In this document: piece after piece, positions 23,081 to 35,234 of the stretch | Layout of the letters: every line of letters begins with the position of its first letter | Position numbering within the stretch: position 1 is the first letter of the stretch | Assembly (NCBI GenBank): GCA_951394405.1 | Contig: OX596341.1 | Coordinates: 2,852,001-2,916,000, forward strand | DNA: 64,000 nucleotides | DNA from: Coprinellus micaceus | Lineage: Eukaryota; Basidiomycota; Agaricomycetes; Agaricales; Psathyrellaceae | Direction: 5' to 3' | Notes under the pieces: model-generated | Database searches by the model: none | Seen by the model: only the letters and a program-made list of their open reading frames with translations | Told to the model about the DNA's origin: nothing | Position numbers and translations under genes: made by a program

Positions 23081-26035
23081 ACCCTCACGTATGCATATGA
23101 ACCACACACCATCATGTCTGTCCTCGACACTCTTGCAATTCCAGCTCCTTATGCATATCATATCATCTTGGAACACCATCATCATCATCACCCCCTTGCG
23201 TTGGTTGTGTGCTCGCCGCTGGCCGTCGACGCGCATACCTACGTCCACATCCACATTCGCATCCGCATCCACAATTCAAACGTTTACTACTTATCCTTAC
23301 AGTTTTTTTTTCACGACCGACCTCGTTTGTTTGGGTCCCTCAAAAGCGCAGTACCCGCTGCGCACTACGGACGCGTATTTGCTCACATGGACAGACATTT
23401 TATTCTTGGAATTTTGTACATGATCATAAGCTTCCTTTCCTTCCCGAGTCTTGCATATTTGTACCATAGAACCCAGCAGAACGAACGACCCAAAGAACGG
23501 ACTGACAACTTGTACATATAGCCTACCTACCCACCTATCTTGTAGATGTATTATCATGCCAATGCAACAGCTTTTCTACAACTCACCACCCACCCCTGCT
23601 GGGGATGGGGATGGGGCGAGCGGGGTGTTGGGGATATCTGTGGGGTGCGGGGGTGGGCCTGAGTCGGTCACCTGGCCTGGGCAGTGGGCATCGTCACTCC
23701 GACCTTCTCATCTCAACGGTGCGTGTTCTCCATCCATGATATTTAGGACGAGAAGGCTTCTCTGGTGCAACGTGCAAGGCGCAGCTGACTGACAGGGTTA
23801 CTTGGCTTTTTAGGAGGTCATGGGTCGGCCTGAGCATCCAGACGCGTGCGGGTACTTGCATTACTTATCTTATCGGCGACGGTGGGATGCTCAGTGTTGA
23901 GATCAGGATCCAGCTTGAGCGCTCGAGGTTAGCACCCGGGGCGTCGTTGAAAAGGGCTTTGGAGGAAGGGTTTGGGGACCCAGGTACGTACGTCCCGTGG
24001 GTGGTGATATTAATATTCTCGGGAGACGCGAAGTGGAAATGCTGTTGAGCGTCAGCTCCCGTGGTGTGTGGTGTTCGGTGAGTGAGGGTGGTACGATGTT
24101 TCCTCTCTCAAATCTATTTGTGTTAATTTGAGAGGTGGGGCTTGTGGTTTTGGCAGACCTTGCCGAAGGCTGGCTGCTAGAGTGGGCGCTTCCAGACTCT
24201 ACGTAAATGGGGTTGCATTTAATTTTAAAGGGGGTCCCTAGGGGTCTGGAGGCCGATTCCCCAGACTATGCGTTCATTGGGGAGTCTCCACCCGACGGCC
24301 ACAAGCGGCGGAGGTGACCGACCGTGACCGAATGCCCGACGAAATATTCCTCCGCCTCGTCGTGGCACTCTGTCGTTGGCGGTGTCTGGGCGACGGGGAC
24401 GAGCTGGGACGAGCTAGGGCGAGATGAGACTTGTGGGACCAATCATTTGATTGGCGAGGCGATTCAGCAGATCCCAGCCTCCCCATGATTCCAGTGGACG
24501 GTTGGGTGTCGCGTAGGGTCGCGTATGTACGGCGCTAAGCGCTTGTCCGGGGAACATACCTTCCACTACTCACAAACCTAACTGCACGAAGCTATATGGT
24601 GAGCCGCATATACCCCTATCTCTTGTTCCCTTAACCAACACAAGAACTCACGTATTCAAGTGCCGACCAATGTGCGTGCATTCGGCTGCACAACAACAGC
24701 AGTGGTCCACGGTCAAGTGGAAGCAGAGAGGAGGAGCAGCTTCGCGAGGCTTCGCGCCGATCGTCTTCTGGACACTTTGATGGGACCGTCTGATGTGTGG
24801 CACATTTCCATCCTCGCGTATGTTCCTTTCCTCATGACCTCCTTGATCTCGAGGGAGTGCTTAGGGTGGCGAAAGCCCTCCGCCCTGCATTCATTGCTTC
24901 CACTTTGTCTCCCCATCAGTATGCTTGCATTTACTGCATGGTTGGGGTAAATATGTGGCGCAAGGTGACGCACCTCCTAAGCCTCCTCGTCATACCCTTC
25001 TCATGCCTTCTTACCTCAATCCTGGGTTCGTTCGGCATATTGGGATGGCCTGGCCTCATGCAACCCCACCCGAACTCTTTGTTTTTTGTTTGCCCCCTGG
25101 GGTGTGCTTGGGAGGTTTCCGACAGAAGTGGTCTCCGAGAAGAATGGACTGCGGGAGCTTCGGACCTGACTTCCAAAATCCTCACAAGCCTCACTAGGCC
25201 TCACTGCCAGGAGTTGCGAGTAACCAAGAGCTTGACAACCACGGGATGGTTCTTGTCGAATCTGGGCATATTTCGCTGGCAATGTGGCATTCGGGACACC
25301 GGTGGATTCTCGAGGCCCGGTCCTTCCGTGAATGTCCTTCTCCTTTGCAAATACCACTCTCGGCCGATGCCAGGGAACGCCAGGGAACGTCCGCTTTATT
25401 CCACTTGTTCCCCTGTGTGCCGGCTAATTGCCTCCAGCCCCAATAGAGTTATAGTGGATAATTATGCTACTAATTGACCACTACTACATCCCAATTATCA
25501 AATTGCTTCTCCCTCAGGCTGTGCCTAGACCTGGCTGGTCCTGGAGTTCGACACGGGGGCATCATCTTGAAAGCGTGAAAATGAATATCCAGAGCGATCC
25601 CGGTTCGCGACATCAACTTTGTTCCACTCATGCATAGTGGCCAAATGGAACCAAAGTGAGCTCATCAATACTCTTGCTTCTGCTCGCGTGTGCCTTGGGC
25701 GCCTAACTTCCTTTCTCACGCTGGCAATGGTTGGATCGCTACTTAACCGCGATCCCCAGCTCATGCGCCCATCATGGGCGCATGCCAAGGAATGGCATGG
25801 ATGGGAATGATTTAGTTCACCTTCGACATATTTTGAAACGCGACGCCCGCTTCGCCGCAGCATAGCTTGGGGTGCACCCAGGCTTGATCACGCGCAGCGT
25901 GGCCGTACAGGTGTCGAACCCACTTCACACGTTCCATAGTATCATCGCAACCACCACCATCCTGAGGAGGCCGCTGCATCTCCCTCTCCTTCAAGAGTAA
26001 ACTTCAACTGGCCCCTTGCTGACGTGACCGCCCAC
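23081..26035. other. No gene supported
   Basis: This stretch holds CAT-rich and CCCACC simple sequence near 23.1-23.6 kb and a 226-codon plus-strand frame at 24797-25477 with no recognisable domain. A perfect palindrome lies at 25763-25783 and a GGGCGCCTA motif at 25697-25705. Confidence 0.4.
25763..25783. repeat. Perfect 21-bp palindrome containing GCGCCC/GGGCGC
   Basis: The arms ATGCGCCCAT and ATGGGCGCAT flank a single central C. A second smaller inverted repeat (ATGCCA ... TGGCAT) follows immediately, at about 25782-25798. Confidence 0.8.
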
Positions 26036-27752
26036 ATGGGCGATGCTTCTGAAGATTTCTCGGCGATCCAGAGCTGGTTCATCGGCGGGGTACGCTGAGC
26101 TACTTTACCGGATCTACTTAGACGCTAATCACCTTGCTTCGCCGACAGGACATCTTTCGTCAGTATTTTATAGCTCTTCGGCATGCAAGTTGTCCGTGCT
26201 GAACTCTTCCCCCCCCCCCTCGCCAGTCGCCAGCCGCGTCATCTTCGTAGGTTCAACAGCCTTGTTCCTTTGATCCTTCGTGACGCCCCACAGTACCTAG
26301 ATTACTTCCATACCCTGGAGGATGAGGTAGGGTGTTAGAGGACGTCAGTGTCTCCGACTCGGGCCCCAACTCAGCGTGAATCCTTCTTCCTAGGTTCAAT
26401 ACATTTGGCCCGAGCGCTGGACAATAGGAAAAATTCTGTTCCTTGCGACAAGGTACTTTACTCTGGCCTCAGGGCCATACGTGTGCTGGGGTGAGCACCG
26501 AATGCATCTTGGAAGACTCAGACCCAGCTCTAACTCTCACTAGTGTCATTCGTAAATGGAAATTCTATGATTTCTGCCAAGGTAAGCACTGCACTTCGAC
26601 GATTGCAGCGCCCTTTTCTCACCTTTTATATCCTAGGAGTACCTGATCCACATCGACGCCATTAACGGTGCGATTCCCCCTTTAATTCGCTATCGAGACC
26701 CTTCTTATCGGTGACACATCTATTCCGACTTTTGCAGTGGTTACCGTCTTGACAACGTATCTCCCAACGGGTATGGAGCAAGCCCAAGCCTTGCGATTCA
26801 GCGTGATCAACTTATCCTCGCACTTTTAGCCACCCTTTTATTGTGCCTTCACGCCTTGTTAGGTGCGGGAAGGAAGGCTGGTTATGCTATTTTGGCCGTC
26901 TACGTGGTACGTCCACACCATCTAAAACCCGTTCATAAGTGTCAAGGATTTGGCCACCTCACTGCCGCTTGAATGAATGAATAGGGGATGCTCGCTACCT
27001 CGTGTACCCTGATGGGAAACCACCTATCGCTGTCCTACCGTACGTTACGCTCATTCGGGGAGGACATACCTCAGAGAAATTCTGATTCGACCAATAGTAA
27101 CACCCTCCCCGTATCCCACTCTATACCCATACGAGTATGAAGCGAAGACCTGGGCGTTCCGTATCGCAGGGAATTATTGGCTATTCGCCAGAGAATTGTG
27201 TGAGTGAATTGGTTGCACCTCATCTTCTCTGAACCCGACTCACCGCGATCTAGGCATTTTCCTGTTCGGAAGCTTCGTCATGTATAGACGATACCGGACG
27301 TGTATTCGCCGGCACCTTGAAGCTGGAACGCAGGACGAGTGGATCCTGGATGTCATCAGGAGGGACGGTGCGATCTATTATGTGGCCTCGCTTGGTGCGT
27401 TCAAGGCCGATCTATAGTGAAATTTTACCAATGAAGTACCTCCTCGCTTCTTCCAGTGGTCACACTTTATACTTGCATTACTTACACTCCAGGATTTCCG
27501 GTGAGGGTGCTGCTCTTCAGCTCAATGATGTCAAAGCTTATCTCTTGCCATCAGGTCATTGTCAGAGACCTCCTTAATGGGTACGTTGCATTTACGATGG
27601 TACGTATCACACCCCTCACCCCCTCCCCTCTTGTAGACTGCAGAATATCCTTCATCCCCTCATAGCCAATCACCTGTTGCTAGACCTACGTCGGAGCAAC
27701 TCACCGGACATCCAGACAGCCGTTTCAACTCTTCTTTTTACCTCAGCAATAG
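26036..27752 (+). CDS. DUF6533 domain multi-pass membrane protein (possibly frame-damaged)
   Basis: Small exons splice into DIFRQYFIALRHAI, then ASRVIF, YLDYFHTLEDEV and QYIWPERWTIGKILFLATRY, the signature start of basidiomycete DUF6533 proteins. Introns 26090-26148, 26189-26226, 26247-26293 and 26327-26393 are proposed. Downstream pieces include the membrane helix LILALLATLLLCLHALLG (about 26.82-26.89 kb), TWAFRIAGNYWLFARE, RRDGAIYYVASL and GFPVIVRDLLNGYVAFTM, all in family order. Around 26750-26820 the frame giving VVTVLTTYLPTG and the frame giving the helix do not join by an obvious intron. Either a 45-bp intron plus another junction was missed or there is a frameshift. The function of the family is unknown; it resembles a seven-helix membrane protein. 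The last exon and stop (27750-27752) are tentative. Confidence 0.65.
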
Positions 27753-28787
27753 ATATAGAGAACAGCGGCAGTGACAGCGTCGAGAAATGCGACTAATGTT
27801 TTATTGTTGACAATGGCGTCGCTCGTGGGTAGGAGTGTAAGTTAAAGCTAGCATTTGGCATACCGCACCGGCGCCTAATGGGTGAGCAGGGAGAAGCTAG
27901 GCCTGCAAGGTCGGGCTTCTCCCTCTCCCTCTCACCATAAATAATTTGAGCATGGTGGAACTTAGGTGGAACTGTTGGATGGTGGGTGCAAGGAGAGAAG
28001 GCGACGTGGCCTTTCGACAGCCGTGGCGGTGGCATGTCAGGGCTTGTCAGGATGGAAGTGGCGCTTACTAAGCCGGGCGCTTATTCAGAGTTCACGGACG
28101 TTCAGTCACTAGCATCCAGTTTGTCCTTCAGGGGCGAGATACAGTGGGACGTTTATATAACTCCGCACGTAGACTCTGTTTGTGAACAGAGACGGTACCT
28201 TTTTTCTCGCCGTCGCCTCACCACAGCGTAGTAGAACTGGTCGTGAGGTTTGGGCAGGTCTGGCAAATCCAAACCACAAGCAAGATGTATGAAGGTTCGG
28301 ACAGAAAAGCACACCCGTACACGGCCAGCGTAGAATATCAATGGTAAGAAAGGTTTCAAGGCACAGTTGCTACGGCCAACTCCTGTCTCGGTGAGGCCAC
28401 TCAGAACCGCAACAAAACCGGAGGGCTCTCGGCCAGATCTCCGTAATATGCACCTTACAACTAGGAGCTTCAAGAAGAGACAGAGGGAATGAGAGGCTTC
28501 CAAGTTCATGCGCAACCAGAAGATGTGGATGTCCCGGGTCCAAGCTTGGTTACTCGCGCTCGATAGAACCGGCTTGTGAGAGAGGTGGCTGGGGCAAACG
28601 TTCCCATGAGCTAGGCGCTCAAGATGGCCCTGCCATCCAGAACTTGGGGCGTCGCTGGCCTGGCGTGCCACGTTGAGGCTGAGAAGTAGAGAGTGTGCGG
28701 CGCAGCCCGTCATATAGAATGAAAGGTTTCGACATTTCATTCGAATACTTCTAATGATTTCAGAGTTATACGTCGAAAGGATGAAGA
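27753..28787. other. Intergenic, convergent 3' ends
   Basis: This lies between the DUF6533 gene (+) and the first GMC gene (-). A long minus-strand frame at 28153-28787 is only read-through of the GMC last intron past the true stop. A GGGCGCTTA motif lies at 28075-28083. Confidence 0.5.
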
Positions 28788-31087
28788 TTACCACGACGAT
28801 TTGATCAAGTCGGCCGCCTTTTCGGCGAGAATATACACAGCAGCTTGCGTATGCCCAGTCGGAATGAATGGCTGAGAAGACGTTACTTTTTGAGAGTGCT
28901 TCACCGAAATCCAGAGGGTCAGTACTCACGATAGAACCGGCATCTGCAACTCTCAAGCCCTTCACACCCTTGACCTTCAGGTCAGGGTCAAGGACCCCAG
29001 TCTTCGCACCCCTCCTCGACATGGCAGTCGTCCCGGTAGGATGGAATGTTGTACTTGCCCCGGCGCGAATGGACTCGTCGAAGGCAGGCGTTTCAGGATT
29101 AGGAGTGATCGGCGCGAGGATATAGCCAGCCCAGGCGGGGGCGCTGAAGAACCTTTGCAGAAGGCGAGCTCCTTCCCGGATTGCTTCGAGGTCAAAGGGG
29201 TGCGTGAGGTATCCGAGGTCGATGAGGGGATGAGCGAAGGGGTCGCTTGAAGCCAGCTTGACAGAGCCGCCTATGATAGCGTGATCAACCCTGAACATCA
29301 TACAAACGGGCAACGAACGTACGGGACTTGGGAGTCAGAAGGATGATAGCAGCCCCAGCAACCGGCCCACCTCCCTACAGCGAAAACGAATATCAGCATA
29401 CAGTTGAAAAGGTGTTCCGAAGCCTCAGTACCACATACAGTGAAGTAGAGCTCCAGATGGGGTGCGTTCTTCCCTGCCGAAGGGTCTGTTTCGTTCTGCC
29501 AGATTGATGAGTTCGAAGGGATCCTTGACCACAAAGTTTGCATCCTAAAGTTCTCGGTAAGGGGACCAGTTCGGGACGCCTTCCATTCCTCGAGAGCAGC
29601 TGCAGCGTCTGGTCTATTGGGGGCCAGCGGGCGTTAGACTGGGGACTTCGGTACAAGAAACACGCGAATAGAACCCACGTTGGAGGCGCGACACCGTTGG
29701 CCGCCCAAAGTGCGACGTTGACTGAGTGGTCAGACATATCTTTGCCAACAGCGGGTAGGTCAAGGATGGTCCTGACGCCGAGAGCACTCAGTTGCTCGCG
29801 CTCGCCAATTCCTGAGAGCAACAGAATTTGAGGTGAGTTGATAGCACCGGCCGACAACACTACTTCCTTCGAAGCCGTCAATGTTTTCCTGGTGGTACCT
29901 GTGTACAAAGAGTGGTGAATCGATTAACACACGACAATGAAGAAGGAAATGACTCTTACCTCCAGACCTGGGGGCCAGCTCAACGGTACGGATGTCAAGT
30001 TGCTTGCCCGAGGGTCCAGTCGGCAACACCCGCGTCACCTGTGTATTGAGCAAAATATCGAGATTGGGGCGAGCCCTGACAGGGATATTGAGGTATGCAG
30101 TCGCAGAGCTGCTACGTTCTCCATTGCCAATGGTGTTCTGGGTCCAGGCTTAGAGAAATCATCAGCCTTTTGGACCTTCATCTGGACCGTGGAAGCTCAC
30201 AAAGGCCAAGCGGGTATCCCGAGTTGGGATCCAAGCTGAAAGGGAACTCGGGCAGCTCTCGCGTCGTTTGGAACAGGCGCTCGTCGAAGGGTTCCGCCGG
30301 GGTTTGGCGCAGAGAAACGAGCGTCCTCCCTTTGTATCCGTGGACCTTTGGGTCGTACTGCCCAGTAATATTGCGACCGCCAACCGGGGGGGTCCATTTC
30401 TCGTGCTGTTGGCTCGAAGTCAGGCATGAAACATGGGGGCAGCGATTGGGACGTACCTTCTTCGCATAAGGGAAGATGCCTTTCCATGACCAGCCAGTGT
30501 CCCCGGTGATCCTTGCCCAGGCGTTATAGTCATCAGCGGTTCCTCGAGTATAAATCATTCCATCTAAAGACCAAGAGAATTACGTGCCCATTCACGATAC
30601 AACCGAAGCCCTATACGCACTGAGCGAGGTGGATCCCCCAAGAACGTGGCCCCTAGCGAGATCGATGGTGCGACTATTGAGGCCAGATTGAGCCACTGTC
30701 GTGTAGTTCCAGTCGTATTTGCTGTAATCGATACCTGTCTGGAGACCAGGTACTTGGATTTCAAGAACACCTTCATTGCTATGTCGACTTGGTCAGTGGA
30801 AACCATAGCCTGACATGGTTTGAGACGCACTCTGGCCCCGCTTCGACCAAAAGAACGGCGAAACGCGAGTTTTCTGTGAGCCGACTGGCGATTACTGCTC
30901 CTGCGTTTCCACCTAGGGTGAGGGGGTGTGAGTTCTGTCAGCGCAGCGAATGGACCTTCGAGGACATACCTCCAACGACGATGAAGTCGTACTTTCGGTT
31001 CGGCAAGCCGCTAAGCGAGTCGTACACTTTGGCAAACGCAAAGTGCGCGCCAAATACAAAGAACAGTGAAAGGGAACCGAGTCGCAT
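28788..31087 (-). CDS. GMC oxidoreductase, aryl-alcohol-oxidase-like (copy A)
   Basis: The ATG at 31085-31087 starts MRLGSLSLFFVFGAHFAFA, a signal peptide. NRKYDFIVVGG and GGNAGAVIASRLTENSRF form the FAD-binding Rossmann motif, followed by LLVEAGP. RGHVLGGSTSLNGMIYTRG is the GMC signature 1 region and VVLSAGAINSPQILLLSGIG is signature 2. TTFHPTGTTAMS and the last exon PFIPTGHTQAAVYILAEKAA carry the two catalytic histidines. The last exon begins after an intron with donor GTGAGT and ends at the TAA 28788-28790; reading through that intron creates a false longer protein. About nine introns are needed. Enzymes of this type oxidise aromatic or aliphatic alcohols outside the cell and give hydrogen peroxide for lignocellulose attack. 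It is divergent from an HNH gene and is duplicated as copy C at 53739-56038. Confidence 0.88.
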
Positions 31088-31146
31088 GGTCGGTGAGGAA
31101 AGGGAGATCGAGTCCTCAAGCAATCGCTCAGGTGCGCCGACCCCAG

Positions 31147-31154
31147 TTTATAAC
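31147..31154 (-). promoter_or_regulatory. TATA-like box of GMC copy A
   Basis: GTTATAAA on the minus strand lies about 60-67 bp upstream of the ATG at 31087. The corresponding position of copy C has TATAAAAG. Confidence 0.5.
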
Positions 31155-31654
31155 TTACTTTCGCGCCATGCCCCGGGGTGTGTAAAGCGAACCTGAGGGA
31201 TCCGAGTGGAACGCGAGGTCGGGCCCTATCCGTCTGAGAGATTAGTGCGAGTTTGACCACATTTTGACGGCTCTTCTGGATATTTCCCGATGACCGCGCT
31301 ATCGGGGTTTGGGAGGTTCCCAGATGGCCTGCGTGGTACGCTTGCTAAGACCATGATCAAGTAATTGCAGTGGAGGGTGAGTGGGAGTATAAGGCCAACT
31401 CAAGAAGTACGGCACCTTGTGGCAGTAGATGGTGCTCGACACAAGGGGGTACCGGAATGACGCCTGACCTCAACTGTTCTCATGACTGCCCTGGTTGCTA
31501 AACCTCCGCGAAGCGTCTGCGCCACCAGATGAGAGTTCGTAGGCAGAACAAGGAAGTGGTCGTGGTCATGCGTGAAACTTCGCGGGCGAAAATGCGCGCT
31601 TGGAAGGCCTGAATGACGTTTGCGTTCGGAGCTCAAAACTGCCCTCAACATGAC

Positions 31655-31675
31655 CCACGTGATATGGGCGCTTAA
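31655..31675 (+). promoter_or_regulatory. E-box plus GGGCGCTTA composite site, left copy
   Basis: A CACGTG E-box is followed three bases later by ATGGGCGCTTAA. The 21-bp block is identical to the one at 53151-53171 on the opposite strand, in the same orientation and at nearly the same distance from the HNH start (64 versus 73 bp). Confidence 0.55.
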
Positions 31676-31738
31676 TAACAACCCAGACGCTTGGCACGCT
31701 TCTTTATTCCCAACCGCGTGGCGTCTACCTCTGAAATC

Positions 31739-32903
31739 ATGCTACAGCCATTCAAGCACACAGCTTTCTCCAGGGCGATGGAAGAAGACCCCAACATGGG
31801 ACGCTGCAGCATAGAGAACTTCCCGAAACACCGAGGGGTTCGACCTATGCATGTCCTGCCCAGAGCGGTTACTGGGATGGAGCGCGTGGTATGGCTGCCC
31901 AGTCAATCTCAGCAGAAATTTGCTCACAACCTTCTTCTCTCAGATGAGTAGCCTCGAGTATTCATGGAACCTACGGCACGGAACATTGAATCTGGATACG
32001 AGACGTAACATACTTTTCGGTAAGCTCACATCTTTCCCAAGGAACCATGGCTGATACTCTCATACCACATTACCAGTGGGCCAGTCTCTTGCAACCATGT
32101 ACGATAGAGGCTGTTGGGTTCTCCTTCCTGAAGAATCCGTTATGGATCAATTTGTGGACTCCTTAGGTATGGCCTTGGGGAGGGCCAAATTCCCTGTGTT
32201 GGTATGTCCAAACATTTCCCCTCTCAAATACGTACAGCGCTCATGCTTCATCAAGTCGCCCCCTTTCAACTATACATTCGTACCCGTCCATGGCATGGAC
32301 GATGTTGGCGTCGTCCGCCAAGACGAATGCCCACCGACCTCTGGCGCCAGCTTCACGAATCACGTTTATCCCTTCAAGACGCTGCCACTCATTCAGTCCC
32401 ATGTCCAGCCAGAATTCGCCATTGTCGCGCTCGGGAAGGTTTTGTACACCCCGAGCGTAATGACAAAGTCATTGCGCCAAAAGCTGTTTGCCGAGTTCCC
32501 CGCCGCCAAAAAGGTCTATGAGTTGTACAGGTCATGGACATCCAAGGCCAGCACGCCGGCGGCTTTGGAAGCCCGTTTGAAAAATAAGTCTTATGCCCCT
32601 CTTTCAAAGGACGAGGTCGATGACCTAGCCTCCGAATCGGACGGAGATAGTGTCGCAACAACACCGCGACGCATTGAGGAGAAGCGACCAAAAGGACGCC
32701 CTCAGAACCCCACGAAACGAGCAAGGTCAGCCTCACCGAACGATTGCAGCTTGACCAAGAAGCTACGGGAACTAGAGGGTACCGGGGAAGCGATATTACC
32801 ATCTTTTCACGATAAAGTCTCCGCCTGGGCCTTGGAGAGTCGATACGCAGACGAAACCCCCCAACCTTCGGCTTATGTCAAAGGTGTTGCTTCGCTAGAA
32901 TGA
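31739..32903 (+). CDS. HNH-nuclease-like domain protein (copy A)
   Basis: Four exons (31739-31888, 31944-32019, 32077-32201, 32256-32903) give 332 residues in a closed frame. GRCSIENFPKHRGVRPMHVLPRA resembles the start of agaricomycete HNH-domain proteins, where a His before hydrophobic-x-P-R is part of the metal site. SSLEYSWNLRHGTLNLDTRRN and MYDRGCWVLLPEE continue the family pattern. The middle (YTFVPVHGMDDVGVVRQDE, FPAAKKVYELYRSW) is also typical. The last 110 residues are acidic then strongly basic (KRPKGRPQNPTKRAR), like a nuclear localisation signal. No complete HNH triad could be confirmed, so nuclease activity is uncertain. It shares a promoter region with GMC copy A. The second copy at 51911-53078 has exactly the same exon lengths. 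Confidence 0.75.
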
Positions 32904-33084
32904 ACGATCGGTCTGGCCTCATCCGTTCCGTATTGCCTGTAGAGCGACGCTTCCGAGCTGTACGTTAGACGACCTGCCAGAAGGGCGGCAAGTTTCGACC
33001 CCGCGCCAGAATGGAATGTGTATTTGGGGACAGTTGCTGATACACAAAGTTGTACGTCGCCAGCCGAATCTACGAGAGTGGAAC

Positions 33085-34929
33085 TCAGCTCGCCCACCAC
33101 TCTTTCCAATCGTCGGTACACTCCGCGCTAGTGCATGGCCCAGCATACCCGAAGTCGATGATAGTAAGCTTCCCTTTCGAGTCTCGAACAACGTTGCGCG
33201 GATGTAGGTCGTGGTGATGGAGGCCTTGCCCATGAATGGCTGTGACGACTGGTTGAAGAGTGGCTCTAACGATCGTCAATCAAGGAATCCGGAACGTAGC
33301 GAGAATAAAAACGCACTTGTCCGCATCCGACATCTTCTCCAACTTCTCTCCCTCATGGGAGAGGATAAGGAAGGGGCGGCCATCGCCGGGACACACCCCC
33401 ATGGCGTGCACCACAGGGACGCCACGCCCCTGTAGATCGATAAGACGCTCGTAGCAAGTACGCTCGTTGGCGTATGTCTTCTCATTGCTGAACAGCTTGA
33501 TGACAATCTTTGGATGGGAATACACATAAACTATGTTTTCGGCCGTTTCGTGAGTACTGCGCGGGGGGAACAGAGCGAGGCCAAGTGGGAAACGCCAGGG
33601 GGAGCTGTTGGTACGGCAATGAGCATGGGGCGGAGTAAACAGGGATGGCGTCGACGCTCACCTAGAGTCGAGAGCTATTCTACCCACGTTACGTTCCTTC
33701 AGCGTCTTCGTCAAATCGAGCCATCGCAGGTGTATTAGTACCAGGAGGAGCGGTAGGGAAACAGTTTGCTGAATGACCCATATTGCAGCCCAAAAAAAGG
33801 TCAACACCACCTCGGCGGGTGTGGGCTGGAGTGCCTTACCAGCAGCACTTATCAGGGACTGAACTTGTTGCCTCTGGCCTGGGAAGTCTTCGTACCATGC
33901 TTCCGATATCCTGGTGTCATTGTGACACATGATGGCGAGGACGAAGGCGCCAAGTTTGTCGATGTATTCGAGCCAGTTCTTGGGGTTGGTCACAATGGAG
34001 GGGTCTTGTGCCGACCAAGTATCAGAATCCTTGTCGAAAGGTAGCCATAGTTCCACTCACATTCACCATCCAAAGCCAACATATCGGAACCGATTGCAAG
34101 GGTATTGCCGCCATTTGAGGCGGTCGGGAATAGATGTGCAGGTGCGAGTGACAGTCCGTGGATCACAAAAGGCTGCTCTGGATGCACCTTCTTCAGAAGC
34201 GACCCTTGCTTCCCAACCTATCACGGATGTCAGTTCGTCAGCGAGACCCCCCTGGCTTTAGATGACCTTTGGTCTGATACCCACTTGGTCACGGATCTGC
34301 TGTGTTACGATGGCGTTCATGAAACGGCTCGTAAACGAGACTATGTCGCTGAGGTTGCAAGACCGAGGCGACTTCATTTCAATGGCGGACTCCAATCCCT
34401 CTAGCTCTGGGGCAACACCATCGGGAAGGGACGCCCCTCCTTCGCGCATCATGACGATGTCCAACTCGATGGTGTTCTCTAGCTTGACACAATCCGCGGC
34501 AGCCCATTGTCGGTCATCGTCTGGTATTCGAGCCTCAAATGTCGCGAGGAGGACGGCCATTATCGGTTTCACTGCATCTTTTGTCACTGACTGCTCGTCG
34601 TATTTCCTGATGCGATGAGATGTTTTGAGGACCCCCAGTGCAATGAACAAGTGTTCATTGATGATGACGCGGGCTTCCAGGACCTCTTTGGTTAGGAAAG
34701 AAGCAGGAGATTCGAATTGACTCGATTTGTAACGTTTTGGTTGCGGGTGGCTTGAAGGCTTGGTGCTGGTTTCCTGGAGATCTGGTTGAGGAAGGCGCCT
34801 TACAAGGGTTCGATGTGCAAGGTGAACGATATCTCCGACTCGAACTTTGTCTCCTAGGTTGAATAGTGAGTTATCGACCGGTACGAACTCATGAATCGGG
34901 GAAGAGTTTGGGCCGGTGGACCCGGACAT
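33085..34929 (-). CDS. Protein-kinase-like protein, basidiomycete type
   Basis: The ATG at 34927-34929 opens MSGSTGPNSSPIHEFVPVD. The first 230 residues have no motif I recognise. After introns (34218-34284 clear, others approximate) come NWLEYIDKLGAFVLAIMC and then a kinase domain. HPKIVIKLF has the probable ATP Lys, YANERTCYERL the helix-C Glu, IHGQGLHHHDLHPRNVV the catalytic H-x-D-x-H-x-x-N loop, and LTIIDFGYA the DFG. It ends soon after (DDWKEWWAS), so the C-lobe is short. A glycine-rich loop is not obvious. This layout is common in agaricomycete kinase-like families with unknown roles. It lies tail to tail with the HNH gene, 181 bp from its stop. Confidence 0.72.
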
Positions 34930-35234
34930 GGTGATGGTTGAAGCCAGCAGGTGTGAGTGCAGCGTGCGCATCCGTAGATCAATACAACTCCGACTTGATT
35001 CCGCCCGGCGCCTATAGCTTCTCCCAAACCCCCCGACATTAGGCGCCGGGGCTCTGCCGTATTTACCCTTCTCGTTTGGGCTTCTTTTTAACTTTGAATG
35101 GGCGCCTACCCTCTTGTGAAGGGGACGCTAATAGGAATATGTAGGATAAGAACAAAATCGAATGCAACGTATACGATATAGATAGTAGATTTGCTCGGCA
35201 CTCTGCTTTTATGAGGACCAATACCCCCCATGGA

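Larger units (their letters stand above)
28788..32903. repeat. Left arm of inverted segmental duplication (GMC/HNH pair)
   Basis: Both genes and the intergenic sequence match the inverted arm at 51911-56038. Similarity is not evident beyond the GMC stop or beyond the HNH stop. The arms are about 4.1 kb each. Confidence 0.85.

Noticed and set aside
22438..23100. 220-codon plus-strand frame rich in Ser, Phe and Leu
   Set aside because: It lies in the pyrimidine-rich tract, where C/T bias lowers stop frequency; there is no domain and no intron structure.
24797..25477. 226-codon plus-strand frame
   Set aside because: No recognisable family sequence and no supporting splice or neighbour context.
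25880..25930. tRNA-like GGTTCGA segment on the minus strand
   Set aside because: No T-arm stem and no acceptor or anticodon arm could be folded around it.
28153..28787. Extension of the GMC copy A C-terminus
   Set aside because: The frame runs through the last intron in the wrong phase; correct splicing gives PFIPTGHTQAAVYILAEKAA and a stop at 28788, matching copies B and C.
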